Shown: positions 43,312 through 53,100 of the stretch, one piece after another | Position numbering within the stretch: position 1 is the stretch's first letter | Layout of the letters: each line of letters begins with the position of its first letter | NCBI RefSeq assembly: GCF_002776575.1 | Contig: NZ_CP022548.1 | Coordinates: forward strand, 821,001-885,000 | DNA: 64,000 nucleotides | Direction: 5' to 3' | From: Sphingorhabdus sp. YGSMI21 | Lineage (GTDB): Bacteria > Pseudomonadota > Alphaproteobacteria > Sphingomonadales > Sphingomonadaceae | Position numbers and translations under genes: made by a program | Notes under the pieces: generated by a model | Told to the model about the DNA's origin: nothing | The model's database searches: none | Seen by the model: the letters and a program-made list of their open reading frames with translations, nothing else

Positions 43312-43887
43312 ATGACAGATCCATTTTCCCTATTCGAGACTTGGTACGCCGAAGCGCGAAAAACCGAGATCAATGACAGTAACGCAATGACCATTGCCAC
43401 CGCCGATGCCGATGGACAGCCATCGGCACGGATGGTTTTGCTGAAGGGCCATGGGCCGGATGGCTTTATCTTCTACACCAACCAACAAAGCCGAAAAGCC
43501 AGCGATATCGCGGAAAACCCCAAGGCCGCGATCTTGTTTCACTGGAAAAGCCTGCGTCGCCAGATCCGGATCGAAGGCCAGCTTTCAGCGGTAGATAATG
43601 CCAAGGCAGACGCCTATTTTGCCTCGCGCAGCCGGGATTCACAGCTGGGAGCCTGGGCATCGGACCAGTCGCGCCCGCTTGCCGACCGGGCAACCTTCCT
43701 CTCCCGATTCGAGGACATGAAGCAGCGGTTTGATGGCCAGGATGTCCCGCGTCCGCCGCATTGGTCCGGTTATTGCCTGACCCCAGATCGTTTTGAATTT
43801 TGGCAAGACGGCGCACACCGGCTGCACGAACGGCGGACCTTTGTTCGCAACGGAGACACGTGGACAGAAGGACTGCTCTACCCATGA
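43312..43887 (+). CDS. pdxH: Pyridoxamine 5'-phosphate oxidase
   Basis: The FMN enzyme makes pyridoxal 5'-phosphate. The start at 43312 (MTDPFSLFETW) fits family length (191 residues); a longer frame upstream has no support. FMN and substrate segments AMTIATADADGQPSARMVLLK (split at the family's R-V-L-L-K), FYTNQQSRKASDI, and C-terminal FWQDGAHRLHERRTF are conserved. The stop overlaps the PhzF gene's start (ATGA). Confidence 0.95.
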   Translation: MTDPFSLFETWYAEARKTEINDSNAMTIATADADGQPSARMVLLKGHGPDGFIFYTNQQSRKASDIAENPKAAILFHWKSLRRQIRIEGQLSAVDNAKADAYFASRSRDSQLGAWASDQSRPLADRATFLSRFEDMKQRFDGQDVPRPPHWSGYCLTPDRFEFWQDGAHRLHERRTFVRNGDTWTEGLLYP

Positions 43888-44678
43888 CGAACCTGCCTTA
43901 TTATCATGTCGATGCTTTTGCCGACCGACCCTTTACAGGCAATCAGGCAGCGGTGATGCCGCTCGATAACTGGCTGGAAGACAAAATATTGCAGGCCATT
44001 GGCGAAGAGAATAATTTCGCCGAGACAGCCTTTTACCTGCCCGATGATAGCGGCGAGGCAGACTATGAACTGCGCTGGTTCACGCCAACCGTGGAAATAG
44101 CGCTCTGCGGCCATGCCACGCTCGCCAGCGGGCATATCATATTGTCGCAGGAGCCCGATCGCCAGCAGGTGACTTTCCGGACACGGCAGGCCGGCATCCT
44201 GACCGTCGTGCGCGATGGCGAGGGTTATGCGCTGGACCTCCCCGCCTATCCCCCCGGGCCCAAAGACATGCCGGAAATTATCGCGCTGATTGGCGGCAAT
44301 CCCGTTGAAACCCAGTTTCACGAAGGGCGCTATCATGTTCTTCGCTATGCAAGTGCCGACGAGATACTGGCCCTGAAACCGGACCTGAAAGCGCTCGCCG
44401 CACTGGGCAATGCGCAGTTTATCTGCACGGCCCCGGGCCAGGACAGCGATGTGCTCAGCCGGGTTTTCGTGCCGGGCGGCGGAGTCGACGAGGACAGCGT
44501 GACCGGTTCGGCCCATGCCGTTCTGACGCCCTTCTGGGCCAGGCAGCTGGGGCGCGACAGCTTCACGGCCTATCAGGCCAGTCAGCGTGGCGGCTATGTC
44601 AATTGCCGATTGGACGGCGACCGAGCGTGGCTGGGCGGGAAATGCGTAACGGTCGTCGAAGGCAGGTTTCGCCTTTAG
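43884..44678 (+). CDS. PhzF-family isomerase-like protein
   Basis: The 264-residue protein starts MTNLPYYHVDAFADRPFTGNQ at an ATGA overlap with pdxH. It has the twofold PhzF/diaminopimelate-epimerase-like fold; the catalytic Glu of the family is in EENNFAETAFY. The Gly-rich CGHATLAS and the second-half EDSVTGSAHAVL are conserved. PhzF makes phenazines by isomerisation, but no other phenazine gene is here, so this member probably has another, unknown substrate. Confidence 0.88.
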   Translation: MTNLPYYHVDAFADRPFTGNQAAVMPLDNWLEDKILQAIGEENNFAETAFYLPDDSGEADYELRWFTPTVEIALCGHATLASGHIILSQEPDRQQVTFRTRQAGILTVVRDGEGYALDLPAYPPGPKDMPEIIALIGGNPVETQFHEGRYHVLRYASADEILALKPDLKALAALGNAQFICTAPGQDSDVLSRVFVPGGGVDEDSVTGSAHAVLTPFWARQLGRDSFTAYQASQRGGYVNCRLDGDRAWLGGKCVTVVEGRFRL

Positions 44679-44698
44679 CGCCCCGGCCGAAGCTGCCG

Positions 44699-45841
44699 TT
44701 AGCCCCGGATTGGGAACAGAGCCATGATCCGGCCAATCTGTGCGCTCATCGGCGCCAGCTCATCATCTTGCGTCTTGCCCAGCCGGACCACTGTCAGTTG
44801 CTGTTCGGGCGACACGACGATCTGCTGACCGAGATGGCCGAGCGCGGCGAAGATAGTGTCCGGCCCATTGTCGGGGAAAAGCACCTGATTGCGACCCTCG
44901 GGACGCTTTTTGTTCAGCCAGAGATGACCGCCATAGGCCGGGTCGTTTTCCGAGGAGGTCTTCATGAACCGGGCCCAGCTGACCGGCAAATGCTGTGCGC
45001 CCTTACGGGCCCCATTGTTGCGCAAAAATTCGCCAAACTTGCCATAATCACGGGCAGTGGCATGAATGAAGCTGCCGCCAAGGAAAGTGCCGTTCGGACC
45101 AAATTCCGGATAGGTACCATCCATCCCCAACGGCTCCAGGAGGCGGCCCCGGATGAACCGCAAAGTGTCGTGGCGGCGCACCTCGGGGTCCGCACTCTTC
45201 GTCAGGGTGCGGGCTATAATATCGGAAAGTATGATGCTGGTTGCGGTGCTATATTCAAATTTCTCGCCCGGACGCGCTTCCATCGGGCGCGCTTCGGCAT
45301 AGGCCGCGGTATCCTGCGCACCGTCCAGGAACAGCATCCGGTTGGTATCCGCCTCGAATACAGTTTTACCGCCTTCTTCCGGCACCTCCGTATGATCGAG
45401 GCCGGAGGACATATGGAGCAACTGACGCAGAGTTATGTCGCCACGCGGATCACCCGGTCTTTGCCATGCCGGCACCGGTGCCGGATCATCGAGCACCAAC
45501 CGGCCATCTGCTACCAAGAATCCAATCAATGCTCCGGTGAAACTTTTGGCCATCGACCAACTGATGAACCTCGTATCCTCGTCATAACCCTCACCGTAGC
45601 GTTCGGCGATAATTTTCCCTTGATACATTATCAGGAAAGCCCGCGTTTCCGCCATCGCCGGGTCTTCAAAAAGCGGGGAGATTGCCGCATCCAGCCGCGC
45701 CTTGGCAACGGGGCTGGCATCCGAAATATATGCCAGTTCCGCCGCGCTTTTTTGCGGGGCCTCAACGGCTTCCCCATTCGATCCGCAAGAAGAAAGAACG
45801 AGCGTCAGGGCCGGTATCAAAGCGAGTTTAATCTTGTGCAT
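44699..45841 (-). CDS. Beta-lactamase-family serine hydrolase (lipoprotein)
   Basis: The start at 45841 (MHKIKLALIPALTLVLSS, lipobox LSSCG) gives a 380-residue lipoprotein. The class C/DD-peptidase-like fold has SxxK as SWSMAKSFTGALIG (nucleophile Ser) and YSTATS as a possible YxN equivalent with Thr in place of Asn. The late G-rich region GHLGQQIVV may stand for the KTG box. Such proteins may be esterases, DD-peptidases or 6-aminohexanoate-type hydrolases. Its start is 29 bases from that of a divergent small membrane protein gene. Confidence 0.87.
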   Translation of the reverse strand: MHKIKLALIPALTLVLSSCGSNGEAVEAPQKSAAELAYISDASPVAKARLDAAISPLFEDPAMAETRAFLIMYQGKIIAERYGEGYDEDTRFISWSMAKSFTGALIGFLVADGRLVLDDPAPVPAWQRPGDPRGDITLRQLLHMSSGLDHTEVPEEGGKTVFEADTNRMLFLDGAQDTAAYAEARPMEARPGEKFEYSTATSIILSDIIARTLTKSADPEVRRHDTLRFIRGRLLEPLGMDGTYPEFGPNGTFLGGSFIHATARDYGKFGEFLRNNGARKGAQHLPVSWARFMKTSSENDPAYGGHLWLNKKRPEGRNQVLFPDNGPDTIFAALGHLGQQIVVSPEQQLTVVRLGKTQDDELAPMSAQIGRIMALFPIRG

Positions 45842-45870
45842 GAGCCGTCGTTGCACCAATAGAAGCCGCC

Positions 45871-46239
45871 ATGGCAACCGTAAAAGACACATCATCATCA
45901 CGACCGAGCAAGGCGCGTTTCGCAATATATGCCGGGGCGCTCTTCCTTGTCGTTCTGGTCGCTCTGTTCGTATATAATTATAAAAGCATAAAGGGTCAGC
46001 TTGACATCGGGACTGCCTACGGGGCCCGGGTTGCCTGTTCGTGCCACTATATCGGCGGTCGGGATATCGAGGATTGCGAAAAGGATTTCGAGCCCGGCAT
46101 GGAAGTGATCAGATTGACTGTCGACGAGGATCGCAAGAGAGTGACCGCATCTGCGTTGCTGATGGAATCTGCTACCGCCGAATTTCGCGAAGGCTGGGGC
46201 TGCCTGATGCTGACCGACGAGCAAGTCGAGGCTGAATAG
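45871..46239 (+). CDS. Small membrane-anchored protein with conserved cysteines, unknown function
   Basis: The 122-residue protein has one N-terminal anchor (about 18-38: FAIYAGALFLVVLVALFVY). A soluble, presumably periplasmic domain follows with four cysteines (VACSCHYIGG, DIEDCEKD, GWGCLM). No domain is recognised. The divergent serine hydrolase, 29 bases away, might be its partner. It is convergent with mnmA (1 base between stops). Confidence 0.68.
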   Translation: MATVKDTSSSRPSKARFAIYAGALFLVVLVALFVYNYKSIKGQLDIGTAYGARVACSCHYIGGRDIEDCEKDFEPGMEVIRLTVDEDRKRVTASALLMESATAEFREGWGCLMLTDEQVEAE

Positions 46240-46240
46240 G

Positions 46241-47374
46241 CTAGACTTCGACGCCCGCCAGCCATTTCTGCTCAACCGCAGCGGTGCTGACGATCCAGCC
46301 ACCACCCAGCACCCGGTCCTTATGGTAGAAAACCGCCGCCTGACCTGGAGCGACACCGAATTCCGGATTGTGGAACCGCAGTTCCTGTCCTTCTAGTCGG
46401 GCGAGAGTGGGCTTCGACATCGAGCGAACCTTGACTTCCACCGGACCAGCATAATCACCGCCGATCCAGTTGATGTCGCGCAACGATGCAGAAGCCACCG
46501 CAAGGGCCGCTTTCGGACCGACAATGACGCGTTTAGCCTCCGGGTCCAGTCGAATGACATATAGTGGTTCGGCCTGACCGCCAATTTCCAATCCCTTTCG
46601 CTGGCCTACGGTATAATGGATAAGGCCCTTGTGGCGCCCCATTATTCTGCCATCGATATGGACAATCTCGCCGTCATCGTCGGCATCCGGGCGCAATTTG
46701 CGTACGACGCTGGCATAATCACCATTCGGTACGAAACAAATGTCCTGGCTGTCCGGCTTGAACGCTACCGCCAACCCCATTTCCTCGGCGATTTCACGCA
46801 CCTGGCTTTTCGGCATATCGCCGAGCGGGAAGCGCAGATAATCCAGTTGATCCTGCGTGGTAGCAAACAGGAAATAGCTCTGGTCCCGCGCCGGATCGAG
46901 CGCCCGGTGCAACTCTGCACCCTCTGGTCCCGGCACGCGCCGGACATAATGGCCAGTAGCCAGACAGTCCGCACCCAGTTCGCGGGACAACTGCAGCAGA
47001 TCGGTGAATTTGACGCCCATATTGCACTGTACGCACGGTATCGGTGTCCGGCCGGCCATATATTCGTCGGCGAAGACATCCATCACCGAATCCTTGAACC
47101 GGCTGGCATGGTCAAAGACATAATGAGCAATGCCAAGCCGATCGGCCACGGCGCGGGCATCACGAATATCCTGGCCAGCACAACAGCTGCCGACGCGCCC
47201 GACCGCCTCACCATGGTCATACAGCTGCAGGGTAATGCCAATGGTTTCAGCGCCGGTACGAGCCGCCAGAGCCGCCACCACGCTTGAATCGACACCGCCC
47301 GACATGGCCACGACAATGCGTTTGCCCGTCAGGTCATCGCCCAGCTGAAAATTTCCGTTCATTCTGTCCGTCAT
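46241..47374 (-). CDS. mnmA: tRNA-specific 2-thiouridylase
   Basis: MnmA puts sulfur at position 2 of the wobble uridine in tRNA for Lys, Glu and Gln. The start at 47374 ([15 protein letters not shown]) has AGGGG 10 bases upstream; a frame 35 residues longer has no family support. The 377-residue protein has the PP-loop [14 protein letters not shown]. Catalytic cysteines are in TPIPCVQCN and [11 protein letters not shown], and the tRNA-recognition end domain follows. All parts are normal. Confidence 0.95.
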   Translation of the reverse strand: MTDRMNGNFQLGDDLTGKRIVVAMSGGVDSSVVAALAARTGAETIGITLQLYDHGEAVGRVGSCCAGQDIRDARAVADRLGIAHYVFDHASRFKDSVMDVFADEYMAGRTPIPCVQCNMGVKFTDLLQLSRELGADCLATGHYVRRVPGPEGAELHRALDPARDQSYFLFATTQDQLDYLRFPLGDMPKSQVREIAEEMGLAVAFKPDSQDICFVPNGDYASVVRKLRPDADDDGEIVHIDGRIMGRHKGLIHYTVGQRKGLEIGGQAEPLYVIRLDPEAKRVIVGPKAALAVASASLRDINWIGGDYAGPVEVKVRSMSKPTLARLEGQELRFHNPEFGVAPGQAAVFYHKDRVLGGGWIVSTAAVEQKWLAGVEV

Positions 47375-47563
47375 CACAATTGCACCCCTTAGAGAATTCC
47401 CGCCGATTGCGCCAGCGCGGCGAACAATTCCCTTCCCGATCCCCGATATGATCCATTTTGGTACGAATTGGGCCAACACAAGGAAGGATTGCTTAACTTC
47501 TCCTAAGGCCTCGTAAACATCCCTTTTACACTAGTTTATACCTTCACTGCTAGACCGGCGTCT

Positions 47564-47896
47564 ATGGAAATGAACTTCCCCCATAAAGGCATGCAATGGC
47601 CTGTGCTTGATGAAGGTCGGGATGTTGCCGCGCAACGTGCGGATCAGCAGGCCTTGCTTGCCAGGGCCATTGCCAGACAGACGTCGAGCCAGTCGGCCCG
47701 GAAGTTTGTGGCAGCCAAGCATGATGCGGGAGGCGCAAAGCAGCCGCTGCACGCCTCCTTCATGGACGACCGGATGGCTTTTTTTGCCGGAAGGTCGCGT
47801 TCCGGCACGTCCGGCTACAGGGAAGCAATATTGTTCAGGACCGGGAGTTTTCGGCCTGATCTGGCACAGCAGGGAATCGACAAAATGAGAGAGTAG
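47564..47896 (+). CDS. Possible hypothetical protein
   Basis: The 110-residue frame has normal amino-acid composition (MEMNFPHKGMQWPVLDEG, later MDDRMAFFAGRSRSG) but no domain and no clear Shine-Dalgarno. It lies alone between mnmA and sciP; an antisense frame of 73 residues (47531-47752) is the alternative. Evidence is weak. Confidence 0.35.
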   Translation: MEMNFPHKGMQWPVLDEGRDVAAQRADQQALLARAIARQTSSQSARKFVAAKHDAGGAKQPLHASFMDDRMAFFAGRSRSGTSGYREAILFRTGSFRPDLAQQGIDKMRE

Positions 47897-47905
47897 TGAA
47901 ATTAT

Positions 47906-47918
47906 AAACGTGACGTTT
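47906..47918. promoter_or_regulatory. Palindrome AAACGT-G-ACGTTT upstream of sciP
   Basis: A perfect 6-base inverted repeat around one base lies 96 bases before the sciP start, in the only spacer in front of it. It may be a regulator site; no known factor is assigned. Confidence 0.4.
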
Positions 47919-48014
47919 ACCTTGGCAGTTCAGGTAATCGAAAAACTCTACCGGTACGAAGGCCAGACGTAACGGGAACGGGGTAAAATGCCGCAAGGCA
48001 AAATTGAGGGTAGT

Positions 48015-48314
48015 ATGATTGAAAACCAAAAAATAAAACCAGCGCAAGTTGTCGGGCCCCTTGGCGAACCGCTCACCATTGACGATTTGCCAAAGCCGGG
48101 TACGACTCGCTGGGTAGTCCGCCGCAAGGCAGAAGTCGTCGCGGCAGTGAACGGCGGCCTGCTGACTGTTGATGAAGTTTGCGACCGCTACGATCTGTCT
48201 CTGGAAGAATTCGCTTCCTGGCAACGGGCTGTCGATCGGTCCGGCATGCCGGGACTGCGCGTGACGCGAATCCAGCATTACCGCGACTTGTACGAGCGTC
48301 AGCAGAAATATTGA
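48015..48314 (+). CDS. sciP: CtrA inhibitor SciP (DUF1153)
   Basis: SciP is a small helix-turn-helix protein that binds CtrA and limits CtrA-driven transcription in the alphaproteobacterial cell cycle. The ATG at 48015 (MIENQKIKPAQVVGPLG) gives 99 residues, close to the Caulobacter protein; an earlier ATG at 47988 adds 9 residues. The family stretch is WVVRRKAEVVAAVNGGLL, then VDEVCDRYDLSLEEFASWQ and the end RVTRIQHYR. A strong terminator follows. Confidence 0.93.
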   Translation: MIENQKIKPAQVVGPLGEPLTIDDLPKPGTTRWVVRRKAEVVAAVNGGLLTVDEVCDRYDLSLEEFASWQRAVDRSGMPGLRVTRIQHYRDLYERQQKY

Positions 48315-48359
48315 CCGCCATTCCTCCGGATGCAGCTTCCGGACATGAGAAATTGAACA

Positions 48360-48392
48360 GGACCGCCGGACTTGCTCCGGTGGTCCTTTTTT
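48360..48392 (+). terminator. Rho-independent terminator of sciP
   Basis: GGACC-G-CCGGA (48360-48370) pairs with TCCGG-T-GGTCC (48376-48386) over 11 bases with one G-T pair around a 5-base loop. Six T residues follow (48387-48392). Confidence 0.9.
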
Positions 48393-48479
48393 ATTCCTTC
48401 AAGTTCAAGCAATAATCGTCTATGTAATTGTATTCGCGAGTGTAAAGAATTTATATTCGTATACAATCAGGAGGAACAT

Positions 48480-48743
48480 ATGGGTTGGATTATTGCATTG
48501 ATCGTTGGCGGTATTGCGGGCTGGCTGGCCAGCATGGTCATGGGGCGTGATGCTTCCATGGGTGTCTTCTGGAATATCATTGTCGGCATCATCGGTTCGG
48601 TGATCGGCAACTTTGTTGGACGATACTTCGGATTTGGCGGCAGCATTCAGGAATTTTCGATCGCCGGGCTGCTCACAGCTTTTGTCGGTGCGGTTGTCCT
48701 GTTGCTGATCCTCAATCTCATCCAGCGCGGCCGGGTACGCTAA
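48480..48743 (+). CDS. GlsB/YeaQ/YmgE-family membrane protein
   Basis: The 87-residue protein starts MGWIIALIVGGIAGWLAS after AGGAGG at 7-8 bases. It has three membrane helices with small-residue GxxxG patterns. The family (transglycosylase-associated) is stress-linked in many bacteria but its function is unknown. It is a single gene with its own terminator. Confidence 0.9.
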   Translation: MGWIIALIVGGIAGWLASMVMGRDASMGVFWNIIVGIIGSVIGNFVGRYFGFGGSIQEFSIAGLLTAFVGAVVLLLILNLIQRGRVR

Positions 48744-48777
48744 ACCCGCTCTTCAGCCGGAAATTCTGAATCGGGAA

Positions 48778-48806
48778 GGGCCGGTCCGTTGGCGGATCGG
48801 CCCTTT
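48778..48806 (+). terminator. Terminator after the GlsB/YeaQ gene
   Basis: GGGCCGGTCCG (48778-48788) pairs with CGGATCGGCCC (48793-48803) with one G-T pair around TTGG. Only three T residues follow, so termination may be partial. Confidence 0.65.
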
Positions 48807-48993
48807 CATACGATGATATCGATCGTTGATCGAACCGGGACTTGAAAGACGGGCCGAATTCTGTTCCGGCTTGCTGCCGGTGCTATATTTATGTAACACA
48901 GCTGATGAAAATCCGGATTGACCGGAAAATCAGCGATTCTTTTGTGTATTGCAGTGTGAAAATACGATAAGAGCCCGACTGAAGAGTAAAAAA

Positions 48994-50172
48994 ATGAATT
49001 ATGAATCAACCATCCCCAGCGATCATATCGCAACGCTCGAAGATGCGGAAATGCGCAGCACAAAACGTACGCGGCTGATCATCACGGTTGCCGTCCTCCT
49101 GGCGCTGTTGCTGGCCTATATCGCCTATAATTATTTTGTTGGCAGCGCGGTCGAGGAAGATGGCGCGAGCCAGGCCCCGATGGTCACGGTTATGAGCCCA
49201 GGCAAGCAACAGGTCGTGCGCACCATCAATGCAACGGGCACTCTGGCCGCGCGACGGGAAATTCAGGTAAGCGTGGTCGGTGAAGGTGGCCGCGTGACCA
49301 ATGTCTACGTCGACGCCGGTGACTGGGTCAAGCAGGGCCAGATCATGGCGAGCATTGACCAGTCGGTCCAGTCCCAGCAGGCCGCAAGCCTCGAGGCTTC
49401 AGTGGGTGTATCGCGCGCTGATCTCAATCTGGCGCAGGCCAATCTTGATCGCGCCGAACAGCTGGTCGACCGGGGTTTCATTTCCAAGGCAGATATCGAC
49501 CGGCTGACAGCGACCCGCGATTCCGCCGCCGCGCGTTTGCGCGTCGCACAGGCGCAATTCAGCGAAGTTCGGGCGCGCAATGGCCGGCTGAACATCGTCG
49601 CGCCCAAGGCCGGACTGGTTCTGGAGCGCAATGTCGAACCGGGCCAGACCGTCACGCAGGGCAGCGGAACCCTGTTCCGGATGGCGCAAAATGGCGAGAT
49701 GGAATTGCAGGCGCGACTGGGCGAAAGCGACCTGGCCAATATTTCGGTCGGCACCACGACCCAGGTTACCCCGGTCGGAACCGACAAGATTCTCACCGGA
49801 CAGATCTGGCAAATCTCTCCGACAATTGATCCCCAATCCCGTCAGGGCATAGCCCGGATCGCTCTCGGCTATGACAGCGCCCTGCGGCCCGGCGGCTTTG
49901 CCAGCGCCAGCATCGAGAGCGGTACATCCGAAGCTTCGGTCATCCCGGAATCGGCATTGCAGAATGATAGCGAAGGCAGTTTCGTCTATATTGTCGACGC
50001 GGACAACAAGGCCGTGCGGCGCGACGTCGTTGTCGGCTCGGTGTCGAGTGCCGGGATTTCGATCATTTCCGGCCTGACCGGAAATGAAAAAGTTGTGCTC
50101 CGCGCAGGCGGCTTCCTGAGCCCTGGCGAAACCGTTCGGACAACCGTGCAGAAAAATGCTGGCGGCGCTTGA
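48994..50172 (+). CDS. RND efflux periplasmic adaptor (membrane fusion protein)
   Basis: The 392-residue protein begins at 48994 (MNYESTIPSDHIATLED). It has one anchor helix (about 30-50), a lipoyl domain in two halves around a coiled-coil hairpin (about 120-180, LEASVGVSRADLNLAQANLD), and a beta-barrel with membrane-proximal end domain (IPESALQNDSEG). It joins the RND pump at 50200 to an outer-membrane channel; no channel gene is here. It is 27 bases before the pump gene. Confidence 0.93.
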   Translation: MNYESTIPSDHIATLEDAEMRSTKRTRLIITVAVLLALLLAYIAYNYFVGSAVEEDGASQAPMVTVMSPGKQQVVRTINATGTLAARREIQVSVVGEGGRVTNVYVDAGDWVKQGQIMASIDQSVQSQQAASLEASVGVSRADLNLAQANLDRAEQLVDRGFISKADIDRLTATRDSAAARLRVAQAQFSEVRARNGRLNIVAPKAGLVLERNVEPGQTVTQGSGTLFRMAQNGEMELQARLGESDLANISVGTTTQVTPVGTDKILTGQIWQISPTIDPQSRQGIARIALGYDSALRPGGFASASIESGTSEASVIPESALQNDSEGSFVYIVDADNKAVRRDVVVGSVSSAGISIISGLTGNEKVVLRAGGFLSPGETVRTTVQKNAGGA

Positions 50173-50199
50173 TCCGTGCGCGAATTTGAGGCCTGATCG

Positions 50200-53100
50200 A
50201 TGAATCTTCGCAATATTTCCGCCTGGAGCACCCGCAATCCGGTTGTGCCGATGGTACTGTTTGTCGCCCTGCTCTTTGCCGGCTTGCTGAGCTTCAACCG
50301 CATGGACGTGGTGAACAACCCGGACGTCGAATTTCCGGCTGTCTCGGTAAGAATTTCGCAACCCGGTGCCGCGCCTACGGAAATCGAGAACCAGATCACC
50401 CAGAGGGTGGAGGCAGCGGTCCGGTCAATCAGCGGCGTCAAGAATATCAGCTCGACAGCCAGCGAAGGCAGCAGCAGCACATTTGTCGAATTCGAGATTG
50501 GTGCCGACGTCAACGACAGCGTCAACGAAGTGAAAAATGCGGTGGACCAGGTTCGCGGGTCGCTGCCCGATGGCATATTGGAACCGCAAATATCGAAAGT
50601 CGACGTCGCCGGCGGACCGATCGGATTTTTTGCGGTCAAAGCCGCTGACATGACCGTCGAACAGCTCAGCTGGTTCGTCGATGATACGGTCGCCAAGCGC
50701 CTGCTGACCGTCAACGGCATGGCCGAGGTCAACCGCTTTGGCGGCGTCGACCGGGAAATCCGCGTCATTTTGAAACCCGACCGGATGCAGGCGCTGGGTG
50801 TGACCGCCAACCAGGTCAACAGCGTGCTGCGCCAGGTGAATATCAACGCGGCCGGCGGCCGCGCGGAAGTGGGTGGCACCCGCCAGTCGGTCCGCGTTTT
50901 GGGCAATGCCGACGACGCCTATGAACTGTCGCAAACGCAGATCGCCCTGCCCAATGGACAGGTCATCAAACTCAGCGATGTGGCCGAAGTCAGCGACTCC
51001 TTTGGCGAGCGCAGTTCGATCAGCAAGGTCAAGGGCGTAGAGGTTGTCAATTTCTCCATGGACCGGGCGCGCGGTGCCTCCGACGTCACGGTATATGACG
51101 CGGCGATCGAAATAATGGACAAGATCGAGGCCGAAAATCCGGGCATCGAATTCATTCCGCTCGGCACCAGCGTCGACTATACCAAATCACAATATAAGAG
51201 CTCGATGCTCGCCATGATCGAAGGCGCCATATTGGCGGTGGTCGTGGTCTTCATCTTCCTGCGTGACTGGCGCGCGACGGTTATCTCCGCCATCGCCATT
51301 CCCTTGTCTGCAATTCCGACCTTCTGGTTCATGGATCTGCTGGGATTCAACCTCAACTTCCTGTCCCTGTTGGCGCTCGGCCTGGTGGCCGGTGTGCTTG
51401 TTGATGACGCGATCGTGGAGATCGAGAATATCGTGCGCCATATGCGCATGGGGAAAACCGCCTACCAGGCGTCGATCGACGCTGCCGATGAAATCGGCCT
51501 CGCCGTGGTCGCGACTTCTTTCTGCATTGTCGCCGTCTTCCTGCCGGTCGGCCTGATGCCCGGAATATCCGGTCAGTTTTTCAAGAATTTCGGCATCACG
51601 GTGGTTGTCTCCGTGCTGATGAGTCTGGCGGTCGCGCGTATGATCACGCCGATGATCGCCGCCTATTTCCTCAAGGCCAAGGGCCATGCGGAGCATGGCG
51701 AAGGCGTCTGGATGGATCGCTATATGCGGCTGCTGCAATGGGTTCTCGACCGCAGCGAAGCCGATCGAATCCGGGAAAGTCTTGTGCCGGCCAAAGCCGC
51801 CTGGTGGCAATATCTGTGGGGCTTCGTGATGTTCACCCTGATCGTTGCCGCATTCCTGGTGCCAGCATTCGCGGTCGGTTTCCTGCTGAACGGACTGATG
51901 GAGACGCTGATTCCCAGTGATCTTCTCAGGGCCCTGCTGAGTCTCGCTGGCGGCATTGCCGTGGGCGGGCTGGCCGGATATTTCGTGGCCTTCCTGTTCA
52001 GAATTCTTTCGGGGGGCCTCGGTGGTCGCTTTAGCGACTGGTACGCCTATCGTGCCGGCCGATTCCGGGCACGTGCCCATGATCACCGGATGTGGATGAT
52101 GGGCGTCGGGATAATAGCCTTCGTATTGACCGTGATCCTGTTCGCGATCACCCCGCAGGAGTTCCAGCCGGTTACAGATCAGGACACGAGCCGGGTCGAG
52201 ATCGAGGTTGTTCCCGGCACCACTCTGGAGCAAACCGAGAAAATCGCCGATCAGGTATCTGAGCTGATGTACGCGCAGCCGGAAGTCGATCGCGCCCTGA
52301 CCCGGGTGCGCGAGACCAATGCTTCGGTCTTCGTATCGCTGAAAAAGGAACGGAAGAAAACCTCGATCGAGTTCGAGCGGAGCATGTTGCCCGAGCTTCA
52401 GAAGATTCCCGATGCCCGGATTTCCTTCCAGTCGCAAAGCGGTGGCGGAGGAACCGGACGCGATATCTCGATCATGCTGACCGGATCCGACCCGGAATTG
52501 CTCGATGCGACCGCCGCGCAACTGGTCGAACAGATGAAGGATATCAAACTCGTCCGCGCTCCTCGGATCGCGGCCGATCTCAGTCGCCCGGAAATCATTA
52601 TCACGCCCTATCTAGATCTCGCGTCGCAGCTCGGCGTCACCACCGCTGCGCTCAGCCAGACGATTCGCATCGCCACGCTTGGCGAGATCGACCAGAACGC
52701 GGCGAAATTCTCGCTGTCGGACCGGCAGATTCCGATCCGGGTGATGTTGCCGCTGGAATCGCGAAACGATCTGACGACCATTCAGAACCTGCCGATTCCG
52801 ATTGCCAGCGGCGGCACCGTGCCGCTCAGCCGGGTAGCCGAAGTAAGCTTTGGTTCGGGACCAACTTCGATCCAGCGCTATAACCAGAACCGCCGCACCT
52901 TTGTTGGAGCGGACTTGGCGCCCGATGTCATCAAGGGCGAGGCTATGGAGCAGATCTTCGACCTGCCGATTATGAAAAATCTGCCGACGGGCGTATCGAA
53001 CGAGGCCTTTGGCGAGGACGAATGGCAGGCCGAACTGGCCGTGAATTTCATGATCGCCCTGATTTCCGGTATCTTGCTGGTCTTCGCGACGCTGGTCCTG

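Noticed and set aside
43884..44678. Phenazine biosynthesis cluster
   Set aside because: Only a PhzF-like gene is present; no other phz gene is near, and such lone PhzF proteins are common.
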